This document shows positions 1 to 8,182 of a stretch of 64,000 nt of DNA, in pieces. The stretch lies in NCBI RefSeq assembly GCF_002763455.1, contig NZ_NIXK01000002.1:124001-188000 (forward strand), written 5' to 3'. Source of the stretch: Lentibacillus sediminis (lineage in GTDB: Bacteria > Bacillota > Bacilli > Bacillales > Amphibacillaceae). A model generated the notes under the pieces. The model worked only from the letters and a program-made list of their open reading frames with translations. It was not told the DNA's origin and ran no database searches. The number at the start of each line of letters is the position of its first letter. Position 1 is the first letter of the stretch. Both the position numbers and the translations under genes were made by a program.

Positions 1-389
1 AGCTGTTTGTGCCGGTTATTAAGCATGCCGACGAAAAAAGTATTAAAGGAATTGCCAAATCTATCCATGAGCTGGCAATGAAAGCACGCACGGGTAAATT
101 AGCAGCTGAAGATATGCAAGGCGGAACGTTCACAGTAAATAATACAGGCTCATTCGGATCGATCCACTCCATGGGGGTTATTAACCACCCGCAGGCTGCC
201 ATCCTGCAAGTGGAATCGATTGTTAAACGTCCGGTCATTGTAAACGACATGTTTGCGGCAAGAGATATGGTGAACCTGTCTCTGTCCCTGGATCACCGCA
301 TTCTGGACGGACTTGTCTGCGGACAATTCCTGCAGCGCGTAAAAGCGATTTTGGAAAACATGAATCAGTCAAGCACGAATGTTTATTAG
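1..389 (+). CDS. bfmBB: Branched-chain 2-oxoacid dehydrogenase E2 (lipoamide acyltransferase), C-terminal part
   Basis: Only the last ~129 residues are in the window; the reading frame is open from the first bases. This is the end of the catalytic acyltransferase domain of a 2-oxoacid dehydrogenase E2. It carries GTFTVNNTGSFG and the active-site motif DHRILDG, whose His and Asp are the acyl-transfer catalytic residues of the family. E2 moves the acyl group from lipoamide to CoA in the cytoplasm. The branched-chain assignment (isobutyryl-, isovaleryl- and 2-methylbutyryl-CoA for anteiso/iso fatty acids) comes from the neighbour brxB, which follows bfmBB in Bacillus subtilis. The lipoyl and E1/E3-binding domains lie outside the window, so pyruvate or 2-oxoglutarate E2 cannot be fully excluded. 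Confidence 0.85.
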   Translation, partial: LFVPVIKHADEKSIKGIAKSIHELAMKARTGKLAAEDMQGGTFTVNNTGSFGSIHSMGVINHPQAAILQVESIVKRPVIVNDMFAARDMVNLSLSLDHRILDGLVCGQFLQRVKAILENMNQSSTNVY

Positions 390-496
390 GAGACAGGGTC
401 CCTGGAGAATCTGATAATTGAAATCAGGCAGCAAAGTTGATATGCTTAGAATAAGTTTTCAAGCTATTAACTACATTTAAGGGGATGGAAAAATAC

Positions 497-928
497 ATGG
501 ATTTCAATCTGTTCATGAATGATGTCGTCGATGCAGCCCGTAAAGACATACGTGAAGCTGGATACGAAGAACTGCGGACGCCTGAAGAAGTGGATGCAGC
601 AGTCAACCGGGAAGGAACCACATTGTTTATGGTCAATTCCACTTGTGGGTGTGCCGGTGGAGTAGCTCGTCCTGCTGCTGCAAACTCTATCCATTATGAT
701 AAACGTCCGGATCATCTGGTGACGGTATTTGCCGGACAAGACCGTGAAGCGACAGAGAAAGCAAGACAGTATTTCGAAGGATATCCGCCTTCTTCTCCAT
801 CCTTTGCTCTATTAAAAGACGGAGAAATGGTTACCATGCTGGAACGTCATGATATCGAAGGATCCAGTGCCGTAGAAGTGATTGGCAAATTGCAGCAAGT
901 ATTTGACGAAAATTGTAAAGAAGTCTAA
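497..928 (+). CDS. brxB: Bacilliredoxin BrxB (YphP/YqiW family)
   Basis: A 143-residue thioredoxin-like protein of the DUF1094 family. It carries the unusual CGC redox motif (Cys50-Gly51-Cys52) in a STCGCAGG context and the family block [13 protein letters not shown]. Bacilliredoxins remove bacillithiol from S-bacillithiolated cytosolic proteins; the resulting mixed disulfide is reduced by bacillithiol, and YpdA (encoded at 56796 in this window) recycles bacillithiol disulfide. An ATG at 485 is in frame, but it overlaps the AAGGGG ribosome site at 479-484. The ATG at 497 has proper spacing and matches the usual MDFNLFM start. Position right after bfmBB matches yqiW of B. subtilis, so BrxB is preferred over BrxA. 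Confidence 0.9.
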   Translation: MDFNLFMNDVVDAARKDIREAGYEELRTPEEVDAAVNREGTTLFMVNSTCGCAGGVARPAAANSIHYDKRPDHLVTVFAGQDREATEKARQYFEGYPPSSPSFALLKDGEMVTMLERHDIEGSSAVEVIGKLQQVFDENCKEV

Positions 929-985
929 ATCACTTCTGCTATCTATGATCCCATAATCCAAGAGAAGGTCTTCCTTCTTTTATCA

Positions 986-1020
986 GAGGCTGGCGCTATA
1001 AAGATTAGGTCAGCCTCCTT
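986..1020 (+). terminator. Probable terminator after brxB
   Basis: A seven-base stem (GAGGCTG at 986-992 with CAGCCTC at 1011-1017) is followed by CTTTTTA. The loop is long (18 bases), so strength is uncertain. It lies between brxB and the yqjA-like gene. Confidence 0.5.
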
Positions 1021-1052
1021 TTAGTAAATGTAAGCATAAGGGAGATATTAAC

Positions 1053-2045
1053 GTGAAAATTGGCTATTGAACGATTAAGACGGCAATAGGAACGCCGGTT
1101 GCCATTTCGATTGCTCAATTACTTGGTGTCAGCAATTTTGTATCAGCTGGTATTTTAACAATTTTGTGCATCCAGCCATCAAGAAAGAAATCATTTTTAA
1201 GTGCCTGGTCCCGTTTTTTGGCTTGTGTGCTGGCTATATTATTTTCGTTTGTTTTTTTTGAGACGATTGGCTATCACCCGGTTGTAATCGGACTGATGCT
1301 TGCCGTCTTTATTCCGGTAACGGTTTTTTTAAAGATTACACCCGGAATTGCCACCAGTTCCGTCATTATATTAAATCTTTACAGTGCTGCCGGTATTTCA
1401 CCCAGTTTCATTGTGGATCAGTTCCTAATCATCATTATCGGCATAGGAACAGGACTTTTGCTTAATTTATATATGCCCAGCCTGGATAAAAATTTAAAAG
1501 AAAAACAGAAGAGACTGGAAGAAAACTTCCGCATCATTTTGTATGAAATTGCCTTATATATTCGCAACAAGGAAGAGAAATGGGATGGGAAGGAAATTAC
1601 CGATACGGAGAGCATTCTCGAGGAAGCCACCGATTTGGTGGAGAGGGATAGGGAGAATCACCTTTTTCGCAATAAGCATCCCTATAAAGATTATTTTCAT
1701 ATGCGGACAAGGCAGTTTGAACTGCTGCAGCGGATGCTTCCGCTCGTAACAAAACTGCCGAACACGGACAAAACGTCAGAAAACATTGCCCGCTTTTTTG
1801 AAGCCTTGTCGGAGGCCGTGACACCGCAAAATCGGGCGGAGGTTTTTTTGGAAGAATTAAATGGACTGCGCAAGGAATTTGACTCTGATGAATTACCGGC
1901 AACGCGCGAAGAATTTGAAACAAGAGCAAACTTGTTCCGTCTGCTGCATGATATAGAAGATTATCTTATACTTAAAAAGAAATACAAGCCTAGTGATGTG
2001 AAAAAGAGCAAGCGTGAACAAACAAAAACACAAAAGTCGGGCTAG
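1053..2045 (+). pseudogene. yqjA: YqjA-like membrane protein (DUF939/aromatic acid exporter type) with an in-frame TGA at codon 6
   Basis: A strong ribosome site (AAGGGAG, 1038-1044) precedes GTG at 1053. Translation from there gives K-I-G-Y, then TGA at 1068-1070, then T-I-K-T-A-I-G-T and ~320 further residues without a stop. Family members have an Arg at the TGA position (YRTxKT), so a single C-to-T change in CGA explains the stop. The body has several hydrophobic segments (about residues 15-130) followed by a charged, soluble C-terminal half, as in the YqjA/DUF939 family. Function in the family is poorly known; transport of aromatic acids is suggested by distant relatives. A TTG at 1164 could restart the frame but lacks a ribosome site and would lose the first membrane segment. 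Downstream codons are intact, so the lesion is recent, or it is a sequencing error or a readthrough site. Confidence 0.7.
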
Positions 2046-2069
2046 CAGATTCGCGCATTAACAAAAAAC

Positions 2070-2108
2070 GAAGACTGGAACCGACTAAAGCAGGGACCAG
2101 TCTTCATT
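2070..2108 (+). terminator. Terminator-like hairpin between yqjA and prli42 (convergent)
   Basis: A nine-base perfect stem (GAAGACTGG at 2070-2078, CCAGTCTTC at 2097-2105) has a run of A on one side (2061-2068) and T-rich sequence on the other. It lies between two converging genes, so it could act in both directions. Confidence 0.55.
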
Positions 2109-2157
2109 CTTAGCAGAAGCTCAGACAAAGGAGAGGGCTTGTGAAAGTTACTCCCCA

Positions 2158-2274
2158 TTATATAAACATAGAAAACGCATACGTAAATGTGGAAAGAATC
2201 ATAGCAAGGATCATAATATAGATAATGATTTTCGTTCTGCGGGCGCGTTTTGATTTTCTTGGTTTTGCAGCCAA
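2158..2274 (-). CDS. prli42: Prli42-like stressosome-associated membrane miniprotein (38 aa)
   Basis: Reading the minus strand from TTG at 2274 gives 38 residues. There is a very basic N-terminus (KPRKSKRARRTK, residues 4-15), then one hydrophobic segment (IIIYIMILAMILSTF, about 16-30) ending in AFSMFI. A strong ribosome site (AAAGGAGG on the minus strand, 2282-2289) sits seven bases before the TTG, and a good promoter lies upstream. Size, charge pattern and the IYxM..M..ST core match Prli42, the membrane anchor of the stressosome described in Listeria and relatives. Assignment rests on recalled family features rather than on a search. The gene is divergent from the methylmalonyl-CoA mutase gene. 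Confidence 0.7.
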   Translation of the reverse strand: MAAKPRKSKRARRTKIIIYIMILAMILSTFTYAFSMFI

Positions 2275-2307
2275 AGTAAGTCCTCCTTTAAACGATTAGC
2301 TAGTTGT

Positions 2308-2336
2308 ATTTTATCGTTAAATGGGAAATTGGACAA
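2308..2336 (-). promoter_or_regulatory. Sigma-A-type promoter for the prli42-like gene
   Basis: On the minus strand, TTGTCC (plus coordinates 2331-2336) and TAAAAT (2308-2313) are separated by 17 bases. They lie about 35 bases before the start codon of the small gene, in the shared upstream region with the divergent mutase gene. Confidence 0.55.
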
Positions 2337-2401
2337 GTATAAAAAATAATTAACAATAGAATTACCGATAAACTTCAGGATGAAACGGAGGTTAAGGTAA
2401 A

Positions 2402-4036
2402 ATGGGAAATAAGAATACAGAGGAAGAGAGACAGGCATGGGAGGACGCTGTAGCTTCAACATTAAAGCGCTTTCCCGAGAGAAAGGAAACCTTTGCCACT
2501 TCTTCAGATATCGAGGTCGATCGGTTGTATTCAGCCGATAATGATCATGAGTTTCCGGGAGAGTATCCGTATACACGCGGGATTCAGCCGACCATGTACC
2601 GTTCCAGGTTCTGGACGATGCGGCAATACGCGGGCTTCGGCTCAGCGGAGGAAACCAATAAACGATTCCGTTATTTACTGGAACAGGGGCAGACAGGACT
2701 TTCCGTGGCCTTTGACTTGCCAACGCAAATCGGCTATGACTCGGATGATCCGATGGCGGAAGGAGAAGCGGGGAAGGTTGGTGTTGCGATTGATTCACTG
2801 AAGGATATGGAAACACTGCTGGATCAGATTCCGCTTGATCAGGTAAGTACATCGATGACGATTAATGCGCCTGCAGCAGTACTGCTCTCTATGTACATAG
2901 CCGTCGGAGAAAAACAGGGCGTCCCTCTCGACAAACTGACCGGCACGATTCAAAATGACATTTTAAAAGAATATATTGCCAGGGGAACTTATATTTATCC
3001 GCCGAAACCTTCCATGCGGCTGATCACGGATATATTTGCTTACTGCCAGGAAAAGGTGCCGAAATTTAACACGATCAGCATCTCCGGCTATCATATACGT
3101 GAAGCAGGGTCTAATGCGGTACAGGAGGCTGCGTTCACCATCGCCAACGGAATGGCCTATGTGGATGCAGCAATTGCTTCCGGACTGGATGTGGACACTT
3201 TTGCACCAAGGCTGGCATTCTTTTTCAATGCCCATAATAATTTTTTTGAAGAGATTGCAAAATTCCGGGCAGCACGGAGGATCTGGGCAAAGATCATGAA
3301 AGAGCATTATCAGGCGGAGAACCCCAAAAGCTGGAAATTGCGCTTTCATACACAGACAGGTGGCTCCACACTAACCGCACAACAGCCCGACAATAATATC
3401 GTCCGGGTAACGCTGCAGGCGCTGGCGGCGGTGATGGGCGGCACCCAGAGTCTGCATACCAATTCCCGTGATGAGGCGCTGTCCCTGCCGACAGAGGATT
3501 CTGCACGAATCGCACTTAGAACCCAGCAGATCCTTGCACATGAAAGCGGCGTGGCTGACACGGTTGATCCGATGGGCGGTTCCTATTATGTCGAAGAGCT
3601 GACTGACCGTATGGAAAAAGAAGTGAACAGCTACCTGGAGCTGATTAAAGAAATTGGCGGGGCGGTTCAAGCAGTGGAAGAAGGATATATGCAGCGGGAA
3701 ATTCATCAGAACGCCTATGAAACCCAAAAGCAGATAGAGAAACAGGAGGAAATTATCGTCGGTCTGAATCAGTTCAAGCTGGAAGAAGAAATCAATCCTG
3801 AACTGCTGAAAGTTGATGAAGCTTTCGAAGAGGCGCAGGTGCAATCGTTAAAATCCCTGCGGAGTGAGCGGGATAGCAAGGCTGTCGAAGAAGCGCTTGG
3901 AGACTTGAGAATGGCTGCAAAAACAGAAAAGGAAAATCTGATTCCATATATTTTAAAAGCAGTAAAAACATATGCAACAGTCGGGGAAATCTGCAACGTC
4001 ATGAGGGATGAATTTGGCGAGTATATGGGAGTATAG
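2402..4036 (+). CDS. mutB: Methylmalonyl-CoA mutase, catalytic (large) subunit without B12 domain
   Basis: A 544-residue TIM-barrel acyl-CoA mutase that interconverts methylmalonyl-CoA and succinyl-CoA with adenosylcobalamin. The B12-binding domain is absent here and is encoded by the next gene. Two residues decide the substrate. Tyr76 (in RQYAGFG) and Arg194 (in [11 protein letters not shown]) sit 118 residues apart, like Tyr89 and Arg207 of the Propionibacterium enzyme, and Arg194 is 37 residues before the SGYH His231, as Arg207 is before His244. Isobutyryl-CoA mutases have Phe and Gln at these places, although the overall sequence here is ICM-like in length and style. GGAGG at 2387-2391 precedes the ATG. 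It heads an operon with the fused B12/epimerase gene (12-base gap) and a carboxyltransferase gene. No GTPase chaperone gene (meaB) is in the window. Confidence 0.92.
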   Translation: MGNKNTEEERQAWEDAVASTLKRFPERKETFATSSDIEVDRLYSADNDHEFPGEYPYTRGIQPTMYRSRFWTMRQYAGFGSAEETNKRFRYLLEQGQTGLSVAFDLPTQIGYDSDDPMAEGEAGKVGVAIDSLKDMETLLDQIPLDQVSTSMTINAPAAVLLSMYIAVGEKQGVPLDKLTGTIQNDILKEYIARGTYIYPPKPSMRLITDIFAYCQEKVPKFNTISISGYHIREAGSNAVQEAAFTIANGMAYVDAAIASGLDVDTFAPRLAFFFNAHNNFFEEIAKFRAARRIWAKIMKEHYQAENPKSWKLRFHTQTGGSTLTAQQPDNNIVRVTLQALAAVMGGTQSLHTNSRDEALSLPTEDSARIALRTQQILAHESGVADTVDPMGGSYYVEELTDRMEKEVNSYLELIKEIGGAVQAVEEGYMQREIHQNAYETQKQIEKQEEIIVGLNQFKLEEEINPELLKVDEAFEEAQVQSLKSLRSERDSKAVEEALGDLRMAAKTEKENLIPYILKAVKTYATVGEICNVMRDEFGEYMGV

Positions 4037-4048
4037 GGGGAAAGCAAG

Positions 4049-4870
4049 ATGGCAAAAATTCGTGTGTTAGTAGCAAAACCGGGACTCGACGGTCATGACC
4101 GGGGGGCACTGGTCATATCTCAAGTCTTGAGAGATCATGGGATGGAAGTGATCTACACCGGTCTCCGCCAGTCTCCGGTACAGATTGCTCAGGCCGCCAT
4201 TCAGGAAGATGTGGATGTTATCGGATTATCGTCACTGTCAGGGGCTCATAAAACATTATTCCCCAAGGTAATCGAGGAATTAAAGAAACGAAACGCCGAA
4301 GATATCCCGGTTGTCGGAGGCGGGGTTATCCCGAGTGAAGACATCCCATACCTGCTGGAGCAAGGGGTAAATAAAATTTTCACCAGCGGTTCCTCAACGG
4401 AAGCATTAGCCGACTATATAAGCGAGCTTGTTGGGGGGCAGCAGGAACCAGCCGAACCACCGAAAAAAATTGCTCATATCGGGATTGCTGTTCACCATAT
4501 TGAAGCAGCACTTCCCTTCTACACAGATGCACTGAGCCTTGAATTAGAAGGGGTGGAAGAAGTAGAATCAGAAGGGGTGAAAGTAGCTTTTTTGAAAATC
4601 GGCGAGTCACGATTAGAGTTATTGGAACCGCTGGATGCTGCTTCCCCGCTTCAGCGATTTCTGGACAAAAAAGGAGAGGGGATCCACCATATTGCCCTTG
4701 AGGTGGACCATCTGAAAACCCGCTTGAAGAAACTGCACACAGCAGGTTTTGAGTTGATTAACTCTGAGCCTAAACAGGGTGCCCATGACAGCCAGATTGC
4801 CTTTATCCATCCAAAGGCAGCGAATGGTGTATTAATAGAGCTATCCCAGTACGGAGGAAGTGAAGAATAA
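4049..4870 (+). CDS. Fusion: B12-binding subunit of methylmalonyl-CoA mutase plus methylmalonyl-CoA epimerase
   Basis: A 273-residue protein with two domains. Residues 1-130 are a cobalamin-binding Rossmann-like domain with DGHDRG (14-19; His16 would be the lower axial cobalt ligand), SLSG (62-65) and GGVIP (91-95). After a short Pro/Glu/Lys-rich linker (131-140), residues 141-270 form a vicinal-oxygen-chelate fold typical of methylmalonyl-CoA epimerase. Likely metal ligands are His143, His214 (GIHHIALEV) and Glu264 (VLIEL). So one polypeptide supplies the coenzyme site of the mutase and the enzyme that turns (S)- into (R)-methylmalonyl-CoA. These are usually separate genes. There is no frameshift or stop at the junction. 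Ribosome site AGGGGGAAAG precedes ATG; the next gene starts 3 bases after the stop. Confidence 0.9.
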   Translation: MAKIRVLVAKPGLDGHDRGALVISQVLRDHGMEVIYTGLRQSPVQIAQAAIQEDVDVIGLSSLSGAHKTLFPKVIEELKKRNAEDIPVVGGGVIPSEDIPYLLEQGVNKIFTSGSSTEALADYISELVGGQQEPAEPPKKIAHIGIAVHHIEAALPFYTDALSLELEGVEEVESEGVKVAFLKIGESRLELLEPLDAASPLQRFLDKKGEGIHHIALEVDHLKTRLKKLHTAGFELINSEPKQGAHDSQIAFIHPKAANGVLIELSQYGGSEE

Positions 4871-4872
4871 TA

Positions 4873-6420
4873 ATGGATATGTTTGATAAAATCAATGAAT
4901 TGTACGACAAACGGCGCCAAGTGGAACTGGGCGGCGGGGATAAGCGGATTGACAAGCAGCATGATAAGGGGAAAATGACAGCAAGGGAACGGATTGATTA
5001 TTTGCTGGATGACGGCTCGTTTGTCGAACTGAACCCATTTATCGAACACCGCACGTCTGATTTTGGTATGGACAAAAGCCAGGCTAAGGGGGAGGGTGTG
5101 GTTACCGGTTACGGCAAAATTTCCGGCAAACCAATCTATCTGTTTGCTCAGGATTTCACGGTCTATGGCGGGGCACTTGGGGAAATGCACGGCAAGAAGA
5201 TAGCCTCGGTGATGGATCTGGCTGCAAAAAACGGTGTCCCTTTTATTGGACTGAATGATTCCGGTGGTGCACGGATTCAGGAGGGAGTTTCCTCGCTGGA
5301 TGGGTATGGCCAGGTGTTTTACCGCAACTCGATTTATTCCGGTGTCATTCCGCAGATTTCCGTTATTATGGGACCAAGTGCCGGCGGGGCCGTCTATTCC
5401 CCGGCGATTACCGATTTTGTTATCATGGTGGAGAAAACGTCACAAATGTTTATCACCGGTCCGAAAGTGATTGAAACGGTCACAGGAGAAAAAATCTCTG
5501 CAGAAGATCTTGGTGGGGCGCACATTCATAATTCCAAAAGCGGAAATGCTCACGTAAGAGCGGAAAGTGAAGAGGAAGCACTTGATGCCGTCCGCCGGCT
5601 GATCAGCTACCTTCCTGCCAATAATCGGCAGAAAGCAGAAAAAATTGAGGTTGAGCCAGCAGATGAAAGCCGTCCGGATTTAGCAGATATGGTTCCGTTT
5701 GATGCAAGAAGCCCTTATGATGTAAAAGAAGTGATCGGCCAGATAGCAGATGATGACAGCTTTTTTGAAATCCATGCAGACTTTGCCAAGAATATCGTTG
5801 TAGGGTTTGCCCGGATAAACGGGGAAACCATAGGGCTTATCTGCAATCAGCCAAAAGTATTAGCAGGCGGGCTGGATATCGATTCCAGTGACAAAGCAGC
5901 TCGATTTATCCGTTTTTGTGATTCCTTCCAAATTCCGATTATCACGTTTGAGGATGTCACCGGCTTTTTCCCTGGAGTGAAGCAAGAACATGGGGGGATC
6001 ATCCGTCATGGAGCAAAAATTTTATATGCCTACTCGGAGGCCACCGTGCCAAAAATTACGGTAATCACCAGAAAAGCATATGGGGGGGCTTATGTTGCAC
6101 TAAACAGTAAATCAATAGGCGCTGACCTCGTTTTTGCCTGGCCGAATGCTGAAATTGCTGTAATGGGACCGGACGGAGCGGCAAATATCATTTTTGCCAA
6201 AGAAATTGCAGAAAGTCCGAATCCGGAAGCAACCCGTAAAGCAAAAATTGATACATACCGCGAGAAATTTGCCAATCCATATGTAGCAGCCGGACTTGGC
6301 ATGGTCGATGATGTTATTGATCCAAGGGAAACGCGCATCAAACTGATCCAGTCACTGGAAATGCTCCGACAAAAACAGGAAGAGCGGCCGCAGAAAAAAC
6401 ACGGGAATATTCCACTGTAG
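4873..6420 (+). CDS. mmdA: Acyl-CoA carboxylase carboxyltransferase subunit (propionyl-CoA carboxylase beta / methylmalonyl-CoA decarboxylase alpha type)
   Basis: A 515-residue carboxyltransferase with the two crotonase-like halves of the family. Typical blocks include LNDSGGARIQEG, GPSAGGAVYSPA and, in the second half, GFFPGVKQEHGGIIRHGAK and KAYGGAYVALNSK. It moves carboxyl groups between biotin and propionyl-CoA/methylmalonyl-CoA. It is the equivalent of yqjD of B. subtilis. No biotin carboxylase or biotin carrier gene is nearby, so the partner must be encoded elsewhere. Whether it carboxylates propionyl-CoA or works in a decarboxylase cannot be told from this subunit. Context (mutase and epimerase just upstream) supports a propionyl-CoA to succinyl-CoA route for odd-chain and branched substrates. 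Start at 4873 (ATG) follows GGAGGAAG; a second ATG lies at 4879. Confidence 0.9.
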   Translation: MDMFDKINELYDKRRQVELGGGDKRIDKQHDKGKMTARERIDYLLDDGSFVELNPFIEHRTSDFGMDKSQAKGEGVVTGYGKISGKPIYLFAQDFTVYGGALGEMHGKKIASVMDLAAKNGVPFIGLNDSGGARIQEGVSSLDGYGQVFYRNSIYSGVIPQISVIMGPSAGGAVYSPAITDFVIMVEKTSQMFITGPKVIETVTGEKISAEDLGGAHIHNSKSGNAHVRAESEEEALDAVRRLISYLPANNRQKAEKIEVEPADESRPDLADMVPFDARSPYDVKEVIGQIADDDSFFEIHADFAKNIVVGFARINGETIGLICNQPKVLAGGLDIDSSDKAARFIRFCDSFQIPIITFEDVTGFFPGVKQEHGGIIRHGAKILYAYSEATVPKITVITRKAYGGAYVALNSKSIGADLVFAWPNAEIAVMGPDGAANIIFAKEIAESPNPEATRKAKIDTYREKFANPYVAAGLGMVDDVIDPRETRIKLIQSLEMLRQKQEERPQKKHGNIPL

Positions 6421-6448
6421 CCAAGATTTTAACAATGGAGGAAGTATA

Positions 6449-7573
6449 ATGACAACAGTAAATGAACAGCGTTTAATTGATGAATTTTTGGAACTGGTGC
6501 AAATTGATTCAGAAACAAAATACGAAGAAGAAATTGCCCGTGTACTAAAGGAGAAGTTTACCAAGCTTGGACTGCATGTGACAGAGGATAACAGCATGAA
6601 GGAGACCGGACACGGGGCCGGCAATCTCATCTGTACACTCAAAGGGACAAAACCGGAGACAGAAACGATTTATTTCACCTCCCATATGGATACTGTCGTC
6701 CCGGGAAAAGGAATAAACCCTAAGCTCAAGGATGGTTACATTGTTTCCGACGGTACGACAATTTTAGGGGCCGATGATAAAGTCGGCCTTGCAGCCATGC
6801 TGGAAGCCGTTCGTACCATCCAGGAAAATCAGATAGAGCATGGTGATATTCAATTTGTTATCACGGTTGGCGAAGAATCCGGACTGGTAGGTGCAAAATC
6901 ACTGGATGGATCACTTCTTAATGCTAAGTATGGTTACGCCCTTGACAGCAATGGCGATGTTGGTGACATTATTGTAGCAGCCCCAACACAAGCGAAGGTA
7001 TTTACCACTATCAAGGGAAAAACCGCTCATGCCGGATTGGCACCGGAAAAAGGCGTATCTGCGATTACCATCGCAGCCAAAGCTATTTCCAAAATGCCGC
7101 ATGGCCGGATTGATGAGGAAACAACCGCCAACATCGGCCGATTTGAGGGCGGCAAGCAAACAAATATTGTGGTAGACCATGTGGAAATACTTGCAGAAGC
7201 CCGCTCACTCGCCCCGGAAAAAATGGAAAAACAGGTGGCAAAGATGAAAGAAGCGTTTGAAACCACTGCGGAAGAACTCGGGGGATCTGCTGAAGTCACC
7301 GTCAAAGTCATGTATCCTGGGTTTAACCAGCAAGCTGGCGATGAAGTCGTGGAAGTCGCCAGGCGTGCAGCAGCGTCGATCGGCCGGGAAAGCAAATTAC
7401 TAAAAAGCGGTGGCGGAAGTGATGCCAACATCATTGCCGGTCACGGTATTCCTACCGTCAATTTGGCGGTTGGCTATGAAGAAATCCATACCACCAATGA
7501 GCGTATCCCTGTCAGTGAACTGGTAAAGATTACTGAATTGGTAAGGGCGATTATTGAGGAAGCCGCAAAATAA
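6449..7573 (+). CDS. yqjE: M20-family peptidase YqjE (PepT-like tripeptidase)
   Basis: A 374-residue cytosolic zinc peptidase of the M20 family. Metal and catalytic motifs are visible: SHMDTV (about 77-82), GADDKVGLAAM (about 112) and EESG (about 145) with the catalytic Glu, and a dimerisation domain containing KGKTAHAG. Substrate is probably short peptides, by similarity to PepT. It follows the carboxyltransferase gene by 28 bases with its own ribosome site (GGAGGAAG), and an efficient terminator follows it, so it probably closes the operon. The same gene order (yqjC-D-E) exists in B. subtilis, where the link between peptidase and carboxylase is unexplained. Confidence 0.85.
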   Translation: MTTVNEQRLIDEFLELVQIDSETKYEEEIARVLKEKFTKLGLHVTEDNSMKETGHGAGNLICTLKGTKPETETIYFTSHMDTVVPGKGINPKLKDGYIVSDGTTILGADDKVGLAAMLEAVRTIQENQIEHGDIQFVITVGEESGLVGAKSLDGSLLNAKYGYALDSNGDVGDIIVAAPTQAKVFTTIKGKTAHAGLAPEKGVSAITIAAKAISKMPHGRIDEETTANIGRFEGGKQTNIVVDHVEILAEARSLAPEKMEKQVAKMKEAFETTAEELGGSAEVTVKVMYPGFNQQAGDEVVEVARRAAASIGRESKLLKSGGGSDANIIAGHGIPTVNLAVGYEEIHTTNERIPVSELVKITELVRAIIEEAAK

Positions 7574-7581
7574 TATGTGAT

Positions 7582-7612
7582 AAAGGCCTCTCTTGACTAG
7601 AGAGGCCTTTTT
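7582..7612 (+). terminator. Intrinsic terminator of the mutase-carboxyltransferase-yqjE operon
   Basis: Eleven-base stem (AAAGGCCTCTC / GAGAGGCCTTT) with a 7-base loop, followed by TTTTT, nine bases after the yqjE stop. Confidence 0.92.
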
Positions 7613-7734
7613 AACGGAATATATTGAACTGCTTAGCTGAAGCAGGCAATCATATGTGCTATAATAGAAGAAGGCGGTTTTCTGATAGAAGGTTATTTTA
7701 ATCTGAACATCGATAAACTGCGAAATAACTCCTG

Positions 7735-7852
7735 CCGCTACGGAAATACCCTCCGCTTTCCGCGGGAAGCTGGTGAGCCCCCTTGTGCTGTCGCACTTCG
7801 GGGTCTCACCTAGGCTTTTCTTCTCGCAGGAGTCTCCATGTATTTCCTTCGC
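7735..7852 (-). repeat. Dispersed repeat, family A, copy 1
   Basis: About 118 bases beginning CCGCTACGGAAATACCC and ending TATTTCCTTCGCT. The near-inverted ends (GGAAATACC / TATTTCC) surround internal blocks CGCTTTCCGCGGG, GGTGAGCC, TGTCGC and GCAGGAGTCTCC. The same blocks in the same order occur at 21634-21752 and, on the other strand, at 21917-22037, 27216-27336 and 59879-60006. Non-coding. The gap 7574-8182 holds no gene; besides this copy it contains a family B copy and a fragment of family A. Confidence 0.8.
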
Positions 7853-7907
7853 TGGTGGTGTTGTTTTTTAAAATCAATTAAGACAGAAGCCTACACTGTT
7901 AATTGGA

Positions 7908-8007
7908 GTGCGGGTTAGCATGAGTCTTGACCTATGCAGCGATGGTTTCCCGCAAGTAGTTAGCCGTGCCCTAAGGTGCGCGGCTGCCCACAGTGGAAGT
8001 CAACTCT
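7908..8007 (-). repeat. Dispersed repeat, family B, copy 1 (degenerate)
   Basis: The minus strand carries the block CGCGCACCTTAGGGCAC and a degenerate CTGCATAGGTCAAGACTC. The clearer copies at 26911-27030 and 59677-59802 have the same order: GTTGAT-TCCGCTGCGG, CACCTTAGGG, TTCAGCC, CTTGGAAGAA, CCTGCTCA, AGGAGTC. The similarity is weaker here, so borders are approximate. Confidence 0.55.
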
Positions 8008-8064
8008 CAAACATGAACGTATGCCTTTTTAAATTTAACAAGCAGTAGTAACAAAGCACACCGT

Positions 8065-8112
8065 TAGCGAAGGGTATTTCCGCATCGGCGGGAAGGGCCA
8101 TGTCGCAGTTTC
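8065..8112 (+). repeat. Truncated family A repeat (right end only)
   Basis: GCGAAGGGTATTTCCGCA, then CGGCGGGAAGG, then TGTCGCAGTTT matches the right end of family A (compare 27313-27369) but the rest of the unit is missing. It sits about 70 bases before the polymerase gene. Confidence 0.6.
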
Positions 8113-8182
8113 CATCAACCCCGAAATAAACAAGCAACAACGAAAAGAGTCTAAAAGAAAGAACTGCAAAGGAGGTTGCCGC

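Noticed and set aside
1164-2045. Treating the yqjA-like gene as starting at TTG 1164
   Set aside because: No ribosome site there, it cuts the first membrane segment, and a strong ribosome site with GTG lies in the same frame at 1053 before the TGA.
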